64,000 nucleotides of DNA, taken from positions 3,669,061 to 3,733,060 of the forward strand of contig NZ_KI421504.1 in the NCBI RefSeq assembly GCF_000473165.1, given 5' to 3'. The notes beneath the pieces were generated by a model that searched no databases, had not been told where the DNA came from, and was given only the letters and a program-made list of their open reading frames with translations. Both the position numbers and the translations under genes were made by a program. This DNA comes from Leisingera aquimarina DSM 24565. GTDB taxonomy: Bacteria > Pseudomonadota > Alphaproteobacteria > Rhodobacterales > Rhodobacteraceae. Positions 1 through 9,522 of the stretch are shown here, one piece after another. Numbering within the stretch: the first letter of the stretch is position 1; every line of letters begins with the position of its first letter.

Positions 1-851
1 TCCGCTCCATCGAGCATGAAGAAAAAGCCCCGACGCCGGACCCTGTGCTGAGCGTGCGCAATATCACTGCACGTTACAAAGGCACCCAGTTCGACGTGCT
101 GCACAATGTCAATGTTGATCTCTATCCCGGCCAGACGCTGGCTGTGGTGGGTGAATCCGGCTCTGGCAAATCCACCCTCGCCCGCGTCATCACCGGGCTT
201 CTGCCCCCGCGCGAAGGCGAGATCGAATTTGCCGGCCGCACGTTGTCAGGCGACCTCAAGGGGCGCAGCCGCGAGGATCTGCGCGAGCTGCAGATGATCT
301 ACCAGATGGCAGATGTCGCGATGAACCCGCGCCAGACCGTCGGAACCATCATCGGCCGCCCGCTGGAATTCTACTTTGGCATGCGCGGCGCCGAGAAGAA
401 GAAGCGGATCATCGAGCTGCTGGACGAGATCGAGCTGGGCGAGAAGTTCATGGACCGCTATCCGGCAGAGCTGTCGGGCGGCCAGAAGCAGCGTGTCTGC
501 ATCGCCCGCTCGCTGGCGGCCAAGCCCAAGATGATCATCTGCGACGAGGTCACCTCGGCGCTGGACCCGCTGGTGGCAGACGGCATCCTGAAGCTGCTCT
601 TGGACCTGCAGAAGATCGAGGACGTGGCCTATCTGTTCATCACCCACGACCTGGCGACGGTGCGCGCCATCTCGGACAACATCGCGGTGATGTACCAGGG
701 CAAGGTGCAGCGTTACGGCGGCAAGTCCAAGGTGCTGAGCCCGCCGTTTGACGATTACACCGACCTGCTGCTGAGCTCTGTCCCCGAGATGAAGCTGGGC
801 TGGCTGGAAGAGGTGATTGCCAACCGCAAGATGGAAAGCGCCGGAAACTGA
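1..851 (+). CDS. Oligopeptide/dipeptide-type ABC transporter ATPase, C-terminal part (5' end outside window)
   Basis: The frame is open from the window edge, so the start lies upstream. The visible part is a complete nucleotide-binding domain: Walker A GESGSGKST, signature LSGGQKQR, Walker B MIICDEVTSALD and H-loop ITHDL. It powers uptake of a peptide-like solute at the inner membrane. The Pro/Glu-rich stretch before the domain (HEEKAPTPDP) looks like the linker between two fused ATPase halves, as in GsiA/YejF-type proteins, so this is probably the second half of a tandem ATPase. That is inference, since the first half is not visible. The internal GTG at 45 is unlikely to be the true start. 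Substrate unknown. Confidence 0.85.
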   Translation, partial: RSIEHEEKAPTPDPVLSVRNITARYKGTQFDVLHNVNVDLYPGQTLAVVGESGSGKSTLARVITGLLPPREGEIEFAGRTLSGDLKGRSREDLRELQMIYQMADVAMNPRQTVGTIIGRPLEFYFGMRGAEKKKRIIELLDEIELGEKFMDRYPAELSGGQKQRVCIARSLAAKPKMIICDEVTSALDPLVADGILKLLLDLQKIEDVAYLFITHDLATVRAISDNIAVMYQGKVQRYGGKSKVLSPPFDDYTDLLLSSVPEMKLGWLEEVIANRKMESAGN

Positions 852-877
852 TCCGGCAGCCTTTTGCGATGCAATAC

Positions 878-915
878 GCCCCTGCCCGGTTCCGGGCGGG
901 GGCATTTTCTTTTCT
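878..915 (+). terminator. Rho-independent terminator after the ABC ATPase gene
   Basis: A nearly perfect GC-rich hairpin (GCCCCTGCCCGG / CCGGGCGGGGGC around a TT loop) is followed by a T-rich run (ATTTTCTTTT). It lies 27 bp after the stop codon of the ATPase gene. Confidence 0.8.
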
Positions 916-1074
916 GCTTCATACGGTTTTGTGATATTTTATCGGGACGGGGAAATGCGGCGGGTTCAGCCGCCAATAAGTGTTTTGTTTCTGAGTGCAG
1001 CTGTTTTGCTTTGCAGGCCAACCTGAAGTCATCAGGCAGTTTTGTTTTGACTGCATCAGGCTGGAGGGACTGCT

Positions 1075-1716
1075 ATGACAGATTGGGCCATTCACGGACA
1101 GGAAATCGGCAATTGCAATTGCAATCCGGGATGCCCGTGCCAGTTCTCGCAACTGCCCACGGACGGCACCTGCGAGGCCATGCTGACCTACCGCATCGAC
1201 ACGGGGCATTACGGCAATGTCCAGCTCGACGGGCTGTATGCGGCAGTGATCTACAAATGGCCAGGTGCCGTGCACGAAGGCAACGGCCAGATGCAGATGA
1301 TCATCGACGAACGCGCCACTGCAGATCAGCGGGCCGCGCTGGAGGCGATCATGACAGGTGAAGACACCGATGAATTCGCCACCATGTTCTATGTGTTCAG
1401 CCTGATGAGCCCTACCAAGCATGAAACGCTAAGTGCCGCGATCTCATTGGATTACGATAGCGAAACCGGCATCGGATCGGCCAAGGCCGGCGATTACGCG
1501 GAAACCAACGTGCAGCCGATCCCCAACATCGTCTCGGGGGATCCGCATTTCATCAGCATCGCGCTGCCGAAAGGGTTCGAATTCGCCGAGGCAGCCATGG
1601 CCAGCGGCGCGACCGTGACACGCAATGCAGCGATCAGCCTGGACAAGAACAGCGGAACCCATGCCCATATCGCCGATCTGCATCTGACCGGCAGAGGCGT
1701 TGAGCGCGCGGCCTGA
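1075..1716 (+). CDS. DUF1326 domain-containing protein
   Basis: A 213-residue protein with the cysteine-rich N-terminal signature of DUF1326 (GNCNCNPGCPC at about residues 12-22). It has no signal peptide or membrane segment. The cysteine cluster suggests metal binding, but no activity is established for the family. The downstream DUF2182 gene overlaps its 3' end by 17 bp; this pairing recurs in other genomes, so the two probably act together. ATG start at 1075, preceded by GGAGGGACTGCT as ribosome binding site. Confidence 0.85.
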   Translation: MTDWAIHGQEIGNCNCNPGCPCQFSQLPTDGTCEAMLTYRIDTGHYGNVQLDGLYAAVIYKWPGAVHEGNGQMQMIIDERATADQRAALEAIMTGEDTDEFATMFYVFSLMSPTKHETLSAAISLDYDSETGIGSAKAGDYAETNVQPIPNIVSGDPHFISIALPKGFEFAEAAMASGATVTRNAAISLDKNSGTHAHIADLHLTGRGVERAA

Positions 1717-2548
1717 CACCGCCATGGCACCGATGCAGCACACAAAGGGGGTGGCGGAACGGCTGGCCCGCCGCGACCAGGCGGTGGTGCTGGGTGCCGT
1801 GGCCCTGATTGTGCTGCTGAGCGTGGTCTACACTGTCTTCGGCATCGGCATGGACATGACCGCGGTAGAGATGACGCGGATGGCCCGTCCGATCGGCAAG
1901 CCAATGCAGATGGGCGCGGGCAGTGCCTGGACACCAGCCTATACCGCGCTGATCTTCCTGATGTGGTGGATCATGATGGTCGCCATGATGACCCCCAGTG
2001 CGGCACCTGTGCTGTTGCTCTACACGGCCATCAAAAAGGCCGGCTCCCGGCCGCACCAGGCGCCGCTGCTGAGTTTGGCATTCCTCAGCGGTTATCTGCT
2101 AGCTTGGGCCGTTTTTTCAATTATCGCCACCGGCCTGCAATGGTGGCTGGAATCGTGGGGCCTTTCTGATGGTCCCATGATGTCGCTCAGCAGCCGCGCG
2201 CTTGGCGGTGCGTTGTTGCTGGCGGCGGGCGCCTATCAGTTTACCCCCTACAAGCACGCCTGCCTACTTCATTGCCGTATGCCGGTACAATTTCTGACCG
2301 CGCATAACCGCACAGGTTTGGATGGTGCTGTACTGATGGGCGCCCATCACGGCGTTTTTTGCCTGGGTTGCTGCTGGGCTTTGATGCTGCTGCTGTTTGC
2401 CGGCGGCATCATGAACCTCTACTGGATTGCCGGGCTTGCGCTATATGTGCTGGCGGAAAAACATGTCCGTAACCCGCGCCTGTTTGCCTCTACCACTGGC
2501 GGGCTTCTGCTGCTTGCCGGTTTCTATGTCCTTGCTACAGCATTCTAA
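1700..2548 (+). CDS. DUF2182 integral membrane protein
   Basis: A 282-residue membrane protein with several hydrophobic helices and methionine/histidine-rich stretches (MWWIMMVAMMTP at about residues 88-99; MGAHHGVFCLGCCWA later), typical of DUF2182, a predicted metal-binding membrane family. The TTG at 1700 is taken as start because GCAGAGG lies just upstream and the overlap with the DUF1326 gene suggests coupling. The ATG at 1724 is an alternative but has no clear ribosome binding site. Probably a two-gene operon for metal or copper-related handling; that role is inference. Confidence 0.8.
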   Translation: MSARPDTAMAPMQHTKGVAERLARRDQAVVLGAVALIVLLSVVYTVFGIGMDMTAVEMTRMARPIGKPMQMGAGSAWTPAYTALIFLMWWIMMVAMMTPSAAPVLLLYTAIKKAGSRPHQAPLLSLAFLSGYLLAWAVFSIIATGLQWWLESWGLSDGPMMSLSSRALGGALLLAAGAYQFTPYKHACLLHCRMPVQFLTAHNRTGLDGAVLMGAHHGVFCLGCCWALMLLLFAGGIMNLYWIAGLALYVLAEKHVRNPRLFASTTGGLLLLAGFYVLATAF

Positions 2549-2695
2549 GCCCCGCCCGGCGCCTCGCCGGTAAAGCAAGGGAACATCCCGCCGGAATGCC
2601 GGTTTCTGACCATCTTTTCGTTTTTTGAATGGCAATTCAAGAAACCTTCACGATGATACGGCACCGAGGTCTGCGCGAAAAAAGGGATTCGGCGA

Positions 2696-3532
2696 ATGGA
2701 CAACAAACTCCTGCTCATCATTCTGGACGGCGTGCCCTGGCGCAATTTCCGCCGCCTGTTCGGGAATCTGGAAGGCTGGGTCGAGAGCGGCGATGCCCGC
2801 GTCTGGAAGCTGCGCGCTGTGCTGCCGTCAATTTCGGCCAGCTGCTATGCCTCGATCCATACCGGTGTGGCACCCGCGATCCATGGCTGCACCGGCAATG
2901 CCAATGTGTTCCGGCTGAAGGAAAAGGACGTGTTCAGCCAGGTGCGCGAAGCAGGCCGTGTGACCGGTGCCGTGGCGCACAGCTACTGGTCTTCCTTCTT
3001 CAACCGCCATCCCTTCGACTACGTCCGCGACATCGAATATGACGAGCCGGAAAGCAAGACCATCAACCATGGCCGTTTTCATTCCATGACCGGCTACGGC
3101 AAGGACAACCAGATGACCCCGTCGGATGTCGATCTGTTCGGCACGCTGACCAACCTCTGCCTGCGCTTTGGCCTCGACTACGGCATGCTGCACACCTGCA
3201 CGCTGGACAGCATGGGCCACCGCTATTTCCACGACTGCCAGGAGATGGACCACGCCTGTTTCGTGATGGACGAGATGCTGGCCCCCTTCATCACCCGCTG
3301 GCGTGACCTGGGGTACGAGGTGATCGTCACCGCCGACCACGGCCAGGACGAACGCGGCCATCATGGCGGCCGCGGGCCGCTGCAGCAGGAAACCGCGCTC
3401 TATTACTTCGGCGAGGCAGACGGCCCCGACCATGGCGAGGTGATCGACCAGCGCCAGCTGGCTCCCACCATCCTCAGGCGGCTTGGCGCCCCCCTTGCTG
3501 ACACCATGAAGGCGGAACCATTCCTGAGATAA
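2696..3532 (+). CDS. Alkaline-phosphatase-superfamily phosphodiesterase / nucleotide pyrophosphatase-like protein
   Basis: A 278-residue soluble protein of the type I phosphodiesterase/nucleotide pyrophosphatase fold. Visible motifs are the N-terminal metal Asp in ILDG (residues 9-12), the nucleophile region PSISASCYASIHTG (about 44-57), D-S-M-G-H (second metal site), ADHG and a later His-rich segment (GHHGG). These predict a two-zinc phosphoester hydrolase. No signal peptide is visible, so it is likely cytoplasmic. Substrate unknown. It stands alone between the DUF2182 and YARHG genes. Confidence 0.8.
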   Translation: MDNKLLLIILDGVPWRNFRRLFGNLEGWVESGDARVWKLRAVLPSISASCYASIHTGVAPAIHGCTGNANVFRLKEKDVFSQVREAGRVTGAVAHSYWSSFFNRHPFDYVRDIEYDEPESKTINHGRFHSMTGYGKDNQMTPSDVDLFGTLTNLCLRFGLDYGMLHTCTLDSMGHRYFHDCQEMDHACFVMDEMLAPFITRWRDLGYEVIVTADHGQDERGHHGGRGPLQQETALYYFGEADGPDHGEVIDQRQLAPTILRRLGAPLADTMKAEPFLR

Positions 3533-3600
3533 CGCGAATTCGGCGGTTGTGTGCTAGAATAGCCCTCAGCCGCCGTTTTCATTCGTCAGGAACGATTGCC

Positions 3601-4158
3601 ATGAAATCTTTTGCTGCCGCGCTGTGCCTGCTGGCGTCCCCGGTACTGGCCAGCGATGCCTGCCACGACCTTTGGTTCACCAGGAACGCTGTTATCGACC
3701 GGGCCGGGTATTGTTTCGGCTCGCCGCTGGGCCGGGCGGTGTTCAACAACGGCGATTGCATAGGAAAATCCGTATCCCTGCCGCCGCATTCCGAACGGAT
3801 GGTGGCACTGGTCAAGGAAATGGAGGCACGGTTTGGCTGCCGGGTGAACAACAATCAGACCTATCTGGATCTGGACGATCTGTTCCTCAGATACCAGCTG
3901 TGGGACTTGCCTGTGCGGGATGAATTCGAAAGCGCCTGCCTGGGCTGGCTGGGTCCGGTGACCGGCCTGCGGGCTGGACACCGCCCGGATGCACCGCTGG
4001 TCGGTCAGATCGTTGCCGGGGATTATGTCAGCTATTCGCACATCCCGGTTGGCAGCTGGACCTATGTCACAACCTCCGGCCCGGATTGGCAAGCTATCAG
4101 CGGTGGCTGGCTGAATACATCGCTGGTTCAGGAGCAATGCCGCGAGGTTGCCGGCTAG
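3601..4158 (+). CDS. Secreted YARHG/DUF4453-like protein
   Basis: A 185-residue protein with a clear signal peptide (MKSFAAALCLLASPVLA). The mature N-terminus (DACHDLWFTRNAVIDRAGYCF) is a YARHG-like motif, a short extracellular domain found in roseobacters, followed by an SH3-like region typical of DUF4453 proteins. Even cysteine spacing suggests disulfides in the periplasm. The ATG at 3601 is chosen because the signal peptide begins there; an upstream in-frame extension to 3547 has no support. Function unknown. Confidence 0.75.
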   Translation: MKSFAAALCLLASPVLASDACHDLWFTRNAVIDRAGYCFGSPLGRAVFNNGDCIGKSVSLPPHSERMVALVKEMEARFGCRVNNNQTYLDLDDLFLRYQLWDLPVRDEFESACLGWLGPVTGLRAGHRPDAPLVGQIVAGDYVSYSHIPVGSWTYVTTSGPDWQAISGGWLNTSLVQEQCREVAG

Positions 4159-4163
4159 GGCAG

Positions 4164-5090
4164 CTAGTCATCGTAGCCCCAGATCCCCTGCCCCAGCGCC
4201 TCAACCGCAACTGAGATCCGCTCAAAACTGTCGCGCGCCCGGCCCACAGTGTGGCGCGCGCGCAGGTATCCGTGAATCAGGCCCGGCTCGTTGATCCAAT
4301 GCGCCTTGCCGCCTGCTTTCTGAATGCGGTCGCGGTAATCGCGGGAGTCGTCGCGCACCGGGTCGCAATCAGCCGTCACCAGCACAGTCGGCGGCAGGCC
4401 GGCAAAATCGCTGTCGGCAAGCGGCGTTAAAAGCGGATCATCCTTTGGCGCCTCGCCTTCGGTGCGGATATCCAGGTAAAACAGCACATCCTCGCGGGTC
4501 AGCATCGGTGCCTGGGCGTGTTCGATATAGGACCCCTGGTTCACATCGCCGCCAAAGGCGCCATAGATCAGCACCTGCCCCAGGATCGCCTCCGTCCGGT
4601 TCCGGGCATGGTGGGCAACCGCAGCGCAAAGATTCGCACCGGCGCTGTCGCCCGTCAGGATAATGCCCTTGCCGTAAGCGGCCTCCACCCATTCCAAAGC
4701 GGTCCAGGCATCCTCGAAACTGGCCGGGTGCTTGTGTTCAGGTGCCAGGCGGTAATCCACGGCCACCACCCGGTAACCGGTCTGGGCGCAGATCTCGGCG
4801 CAGACATCGTCGTGGCTGTCCAAGCCGCCAACCACAAACCCGCCGCCATGGCAGAACAGCACCGTGCGGGTCGGATCGCCTGCGGTATAGACCCGGACCG
4901 GCACACCATTGGCCGAGGTGTCCGTGACCGAGACCACATCCGGACGCGGCACCCGGAACTCGCGTGCCATGCAATCGTAGATCCGGCGCTGCTCCTCAAT
5001 GGACATCTCAACGGCATCATCGGGATAAAGCTCCCCGGTCTTCTGAATGAAGTCCCAGGTCTCCTCGTCGATCAGCCGTTCATAATCCAT
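4164..5090 (-). CDS. Alpha/beta hydrolase (HSL/GDXG-type esterase)
   Basis: A 308-residue hydrolase with the oxyanion motif HGGGFVVGG, nucleophile elbow GDSAGAN and C-terminal catalytic residues in DCDPVRDD and GLIHGYL. These define the hormone-sensitive-lipase/GDXG class acting on short-chain or aryl esters. No signal peptide. ATG at 5090 is preceded by GGGAGG. It converges with the YARHG gene with only 5 bp between stops. Confidence 0.88.
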   Translation of the reverse strand: MDYERLIDEETWDFIQKTGELYPDDAVEMSIEEQRRIYDCMAREFRVPRPDVVSVTDTSANGVPVRVYTAGDPTRTVLFCHGGGFVVGGLDSHDDVCAEICAQTGYRVVAVDYRLAPEHKHPASFEDAWTALEWVEAAYGKGIILTGDSAGANLCAAVAHHARNRTEAILGQVLIYGAFGGDVNQGSYIEHAQAPMLTREDVLFYLDIRTEGEAPKDDPLLTPLADSDFAGLPPTVLVTADCDPVRDDSRDYRDRIQKAGGKAHWINEPGLIHGYLRARHTVGRARDSFERISVAVEALGQGIWGYDD

Positions 5091-5155
5091 CCGCGAGCCT
5101 CCCTGCGTGCCTGTTTTCAGAGCCTAGGCAGAGATTCCCGCAAATGGAATGCCTG

Positions 5156-5180
5156 AATGAAAAAGCGCCCCTGAGGGCGC
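5156..5180 (-). terminator. Terminator downstream of the acyl-CoA synthetase gene
   Basis: A stem GCGCCC/GGGCGC with a 4-nt loop (5165-5180), followed on the minus strand by TTTT and then CATTC. It sits 27 bp beyond the stop of the minus-strand AMP-binding gene. Confidence 0.75.
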
Positions 5181-5206
5181 CCTTTATCTCACGTTTGCCG
5201 GCCGGT

Positions 5207-7099
5207 TCAGGCCGCCGCCGGCTCCCAGGGCCGGGTGAAATTATCCAGAACACCGGAGATTTCAGGCTCCGCACTGCCATTGGCCGCCACCTGAGCCACC
5301 AGACCGCGCTTCTTGTCATCAATCACGCTGACAACCCGCGCGGCCAGTCCGGCCTTTTCCAGCGAACCGTTGTAAACACGGGTGATCGCATGTTTGCGCA
5401 GATCCGGCTTGAACACTTTGCCCACGGCGGTTTTCGGCAGCTCATCCAGCACCGTCAGATGCTTGGGGATCGCCGCGCGTTCATGCACATGGATCTTGCA
5501 GTATTCCAGAAGTTCCTCCTCGCTGACCGAGGCGCCGCCCACCAGTTCAACAAAGGCGCATGGCAGCTCGCCCGAATGGGCATCCGGCTGGCCGATTGCA
5601 CCGGCAAATGCCACCGCTTCATGCCCCAACAGAGCTTCTTCGATCTCCGCCGGGTCGATGTTGTGGCCGCCGCGGATGATCAGATCCTTGGCGCGCCCGG
5701 TGATCCACAGGTAGCCATCTTCGTCGATCCGCCCCAGGTCGCCGGTGCGCAAGTATTTGTTCTGATAATAGAGGTCTGCGTTTTTGTCAGCTTCGGTATA
5801 GGTGTTGCCAGGGTAAACGCCGGGGTTGGAAATGCAGATTTCCCCCACCTCATCGGCACCGCATTCCAGCGGGCCATCCGCGGTCTGCTTGATGATCCGC
5901 ACGTCCGTATAGGGGAGCGGGATCCCAACCGAGCCAACCTTCTTTTCACCGCCCGGAGGGTTGCAGGAAACCAGGCAGGTCGCCTCGGTCAAGCCATAAC
6001 CCTCGACAATGGTCACACCCGAAGCCGCCTCAAACCGCTTGAACAGCTCCATCGGCATGGGGGCCGAGCCGGAAAACGCAGTCTTCACCGAGGAAATGTC
6101 AGCGTCCACTTCCCGCTGCATCAGCGCTGAAACCGCCGTGGGAACGGTGATGATAAAGGTAATCTTCCATCGTTCGATCAGCTTCCAGAAGTTGTCGAAC
6201 ACCCCCTCGCCCCGGTAGCCCTGCGGCGTCGGGAACACCACATGCGCGCCAGAGGACACCGCCGCCATCATGATCACATGCACCGCAAAGACATGGAACA
6301 ACGGCAGCGGGCACATGATATTGTCTTCTTCGGTGAACAGCAGTGTGTCCCCCAGCCAGCCATTATAGATCAGCCCCGAATATTTATGCTGCGCCACCTT
6401 AGGCATACCGGTAGTGCCGCCGGTGTGGAAATAGCAGGCAACCCGGTCGCCGTCGCAGTCTGGGAAATTCAGTGTGGCGGGCTGTTTCGCCATCTCCTTG
6501 GAGAAATTCAGGTAATCCGCATGGGCCGCCTTGGCCTGATTATCCAATTTGGGCCGGACCAACGGCACGATCCAGGACTTGGGCGGTGTCAGATAGCGGT
6601 TCAGATCCACTTCCAGCACCGTGTTGACACCCGGTGCGTGGCGCACCGCCTCGGCCACCTTCTGGGCCACATCCGTCTTGGGAAACGGTCGCAGGGTCAC
6701 CACCACCTTGGCCTTGGTCTCGCGCAGGATCGAGGCGATCTGTTCTGGCTCCAGCAACGGGTTAATCGGGTTCACAATCCCCGCCACAGCACCGCCCAGC
6801 ATGGTGACCAGCGTCTCGTGGCAGTTTGGCAGCACATAGGCGACCACATCCTGCTCTCCGATCCCCAGAGCGCGGAACATATTTGCCGCCTGGCTCACCT
6901 GATCCTTCAGCGTGCTCCAGGTCAGGGTTTCCGCCTTGTCCTGGGGGCCGGAAAAAATCTGATAGCTGACCGCCTTGCTGTTCGGGTACTTGCCCGCCGT
7001 GCGTGACAGCAGCCCGTACAGCGTGGCCGGCAGATCCCGCACCTCCCACGGCATTTCATTCTGCAGCGCGTCGCGGTCTGCGACTCCGGAAAATCCCAT
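5207..7099 (-). CDS. Acyl-CoA synthetase (AMP-binding, ANL superfamily)
   Basis: A 630-residue adenylate-forming enzyme activating a carboxylic acid to its CoA thioester. Motifs in order: P-loop HTGGTTGMPK, YGLTEAT, TGDLGRIDEDGYLWITGRAKD with the hinge, and the C-terminal catalytic lysine in PKTAVGKVFKP. The annotated start is the ATG at 7099, which follows a strong GGGGAGGAG ribosome binding site 5-7 nt away; a 45-residue upstream extension has none and looks non-coding. Similar in plan to long-chain/FadD-like acyl-CoA synthetases; precise substrate unknown. Single gene with its own terminator. Confidence 0.9.
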   Translation of the reverse strand: MGFSGVADRDALQNEMPWEVRDLPATLYGLLSRTAGKYPNSKAVSYQIFSGPQDKAETLTWSTLKDQVSQAANMFRALGIGEQDVVAYVLPNCHETLVTMLGGAVAGIVNPINPLLEPEQIASILRETKAKVVVTLRPFPKTDVAQKVAEAVRHAPGVNTVLEVDLNRYLTPPKSWIVPLVRPKLDNQAKAAHADYLNFSKEMAKQPATLNFPDCDGDRVACYFHTGGTTGMPKVAQHKYSGLIYNGWLGDTLLFTEEDNIMCPLPLFHVFAVHVIMMAAVSSGAHVVFPTPQGYRGEGVFDNFWKLIERWKITFIITVPTAVSALMQREVDADISSVKTAFSGSAPMPMELFKRFEAASGVTIVEGYGLTEATCLVSCNPPGGEKKVGSVGIPLPYTDVRIIKQTADGPLECGADEVGEICISNPGVYPGNTYTEADKNADLYYQNKYLRTGDLGRIDEDGYLWITGRAKDLIIRGGHNIDPAEIEEALLGHEAVAFAGAIGQPDAHSGELPCAFVELVGGASVSEEELLEYCKIHVHERAAIPKHLTVLDELPKTAVGKVFKPDLRKHAITRVYNGSLEKAGLAARVVSVIDDKKRGLVAQVAANGSAEPEISGVLDNFTRPWEPAAA

Positions 7100-7253
7100 A
7101 AATCTCCTCCCCGTTCCCCCAATGCATGGGGTGTTCTGTTTGCGCCCCAGACTATTGCAAACGCGCAATTGCGCAAGCGCCGGTGCAGGGTCACGCCAAG
7201 GCAGTTTGCGGCATGACGTGGCGCCAGTTTCCAAGCCTTTGCAGTTTCCAGAA

Positions 7254-7283
7254 CGAAAAACACCCCGGAACCGGTCCGGGGTG
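7254..7283 (-). terminator. Terminator downstream of the ABC exporter gene
   Basis: A perfect 9-bp stem (CACCCCGGA / TCCGGGGTG, 7261-7283) is followed on the minus strand by a TTTTT run, 26 bp after the exporter stop codon. Confidence 0.85.
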
Positions 7284-7308
7284 CTGTGTGTCCGGCTGGA
7301 TTTGGCGC

Positions 7309-9108
7309 TTACTCCGCCGCCAGCCCTTCGGTGAACTGCAGCTTGGCCAGACGCGCGTACAGTCCGCCTTGCGCCACCAGTTCATCATGGGTGCCGGTGG
7401 CCACGATCCGGCCCTGATCCATTACAACAATCCGGTCGGCCTTTTTCACCGTCGCCAAGCGATGCGCCACAATCAGCGTGGTGCGGCCCTGGCTCAGCTC
7501 GTCCACCGCGGCCTGCACCAGACGCTCGCTTTCGGCATCCAGTGCCGAGGTCGCCTCGTCCAGCAACAGCACCGGCGCGTCGCGCAGAATGGCACGGGCG
7601 ATGGCAATCCGCTGTTTCTGACCGCCCGACAGCATCACTCCGCGCTCGCCGACAAAGCTGTCATAGCCTTCCGGCAGTTTTGAGATGAAGTCATGCGCGG
7701 CGGCAGCCTGGGCCGCCGCCTCGACCTCGGCATCCGTGGCCTCTGGCCGGCCGAACCGGATGTTTTCGCGCGCTGAAGCTGCAAAAATCACCGGATCCTG
7801 CGGCACTAGCGCGATGTGGCGGCGGAACTCATCCCGCTGCAGCGCCGTCAGCGCTGCGCCGTCCAGCTTCACCGCGCCTTGGTTTGGATCATAGAACCGC
7901 TGCAGCAGCTGAATGATGGTGGTCTTGCCCGCCCCGGAAGGTCCGACAAAAGCAACAGTCTCGCCCGGCTTTACTGCCAGGGACACCGCGTCCAGCGCCG
8001 AGACATCGGGGCGCGACGGATAGCGGAACGACACGTTGTCGAACGTGATCTCGCCTTTCACTGGCGCTGGCAGCACCTGTGCGGCAACCGGATCCAGCAC
8101 GGTATCCTTCGCATTCAGAAGCTCCACCAGACGCTCGGTTGCGCCGGCAGCGCGCTGCAGTTCGCTCCAGATTTCCGAAAGCGCCGCAACCGAGCCCGCC
8201 ACCAGCACAGCATAGATCACAAACTGGATCAGCGTGCCTTCGGACATGACACCTGCGCGCACATCATTGGCGCCCATCCACAGCACACCGACAATGCCGG
8301 AGAACACCAGGAAAATCACGATCACCGTCAGATAGGCGCGGGTCTGGATCCGGCGGCAGGAAACGGAATATGCAGTTTCGGTCATCTCGCCGAATTTCAG
8401 GCGGCTGGCGGCCTCATGGGTAAAGGCCTGCACAGTCTGCACCGCCCCCAGCGCCTCGCCCGCATTGCCCGAGGAGGCGGCGATCCAGTCCTGGTTTTCC
8501 TTACTGATCGCCCGCAAGCGGCGGCCCAGAACCAGGATCGGGACAATGACAGCCGGCACGATCAGCAGCACCATCATCGTCAGCTTGGCCGAAGTCAGCA
8601 GCATCAGCACCATGCCGCCGAGGAAAATCAGCAAGTTGCGCAGCGCGATCGAAACAGAGGATCCCAGCACCGACTGGATCAGCGTGGTGTCTGTGGTGAT
8701 CCGGCTCAGCACCTCGCCGGTCATGACCCGTTCGTAAAACTCAGGGCTCATCCCGATCACCCGGTCGAACACTGCCTTGCGGATATCGGCCACCACCCGC
8801 TCGCCCAGCCGGGTCACCAGCGCATAACGCACGCCGGTGCCAGCCGCCAGCAGTGCGGCAATCCCCAGCGCCGCACCGAAATAGAGGTTCAGCAATTCAG
8901 AATCCGAGATCCGGAAATTGTCCACCACCCGGCGCACCGCCAAAGGCAGCGTCAGCGACAGCCCGGCCGTCATCACCAGCGCGCAGGTCGCGGCAAGCAT
9001 CAGCAGCCGGTATGGCCGCATGAACGGCCACAACGCCGACAGCACGCCAATTTTCCGGGAGCCTTCGCGCTCCTGTTCCGCATTCGGGGCCGCTTGTCTC
9101 CGCGCCAT
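7309..9108 (-). CDS. MsbA-like ABC exporter (fused TMD-NBD)
   Basis: A 599-residue half-transporter: about six N-terminal transmembrane helices (ABC type 1 exporter fold, residues ~20-320) then a nucleotide-binding domain with Walker A GPSGAGKTT, signature MLSGGQKQRIAIARAI, Walker B LLLDEATSALD and H-loop AHRL. Family members export lipids or drugs as homodimers in the inner membrane. Start at the ATG at 9108, with GAAGGA six nt upstream; a 42-residue upstream extension lacks a ribosome binding site. Confidence 0.9.
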   Translation of the reverse strand: MARRQAAPNAEQEREGSRKIGVLSALWPFMRPYRLLMLAATCALVMTAGLSLTLPLAVRRVVDNFRISDSELLNLYFGAALGIAALLAAGTGVRYALVTRLGERVVADIRKAVFDRVIGMSPEFYERVMTGEVLSRITTDTTLIQSVLGSSVSIALRNLLIFLGGMVLMLLTSAKLTMMVLLIVPAVIVPILVLGRRLRAISKENQDWIAASSGNAGEALGAVQTVQAFTHEAASRLKFGEMTETAYSVSCRRIQTRAYLTVIVIFLVFSGIVGVLWMGANDVRAGVMSEGTLIQFVIYAVLVAGSVAALSEIWSELQRAAGATERLVELLNAKDTVLDPVAAQVLPAPVKGEITFDNVSFRYPSRPDVSALDAVSLAVKPGETVAFVGPSGAGKTTIIQLLQRFYDPNQGAVKLDGAALTALQRDEFRRHIALVPQDPVIFAASARENIRFGRPEATDAEVEAAAQAAAAHDFISKLPEGYDSFVGERGVMLSGGQKQRIAIARAILRDAPVLLLDEATSALDAESERLVQAAVDELSQGRTTLIVAHRLATVKKADRIVVMDQGRIVATGTHDELVAQGGLYARLAKLQFTEGLAAE

Positions 9109-9275
9109 TCCGGATCCTTCTGCACTATGGGCTGGCGGGTATGAAACCCCGCGCATTCGCCAAGGTTCATGGCCCTGCAGGCCCCGCGCGTCAAGCGTTG
9201 AGCCGTTGGAAAAGGCACATGATCGCACGAACATCCCGCGTCACGGGGTAGCAGAATGGCTATCCAGGATAGATC

Positions 9276-9349
9276 TGGAGCGGGTAGCGGGAATCGAACC
9301 CGCACCTTAAGCTTGGAAGGCTCTTATGATACCATTTCACCATACCCGC
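9276..9349 (-). tRNA. tRNA-Gly (anticodon TCC)
   Basis: A 74-nt cloverleaf including encoded CCA. Acceptor arms are GCGGGTA (9343-9349) and TACCCGC (9280-9286); the T arm contains GGTTCGAATCC; the anticodon loop CTTCCAA gives TCC. All arms pair by eye. Confidence 0.95.
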
Positions 9350-9522
9350 TCAGAGTGTTTGCTGATTTAGGTGAAGCACAGGGGAAGGTCAACCACCTTG
9401 GTTTCGTTTCTCAACAGACCGCAGAAAAAACCTCTCCATGCCTTGCGGAATGCCCGGCAAGGCCCCCAAATATAGTAACAATCCTGCCAACGTCAGCAAC
9501 TTCAACGATCCGGACCTCCACC

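Noticed and set aside
5382..7006. Long open frames on the plus strand opposite the acyl-CoA synthetase and ABC exporter
   Set aside because: They mirror GC-rich coding sequence on the other strand, have no ribosome binding sites and their translations are rich in Arg/His/Gln without domains.
7100..7234. N-terminal extension of the acyl-CoA synthetase to 7234
   Set aside because: The strong GGGGAGGAG site directly before the ATG at 7099 and the unrelated composition of the extension argue against it.
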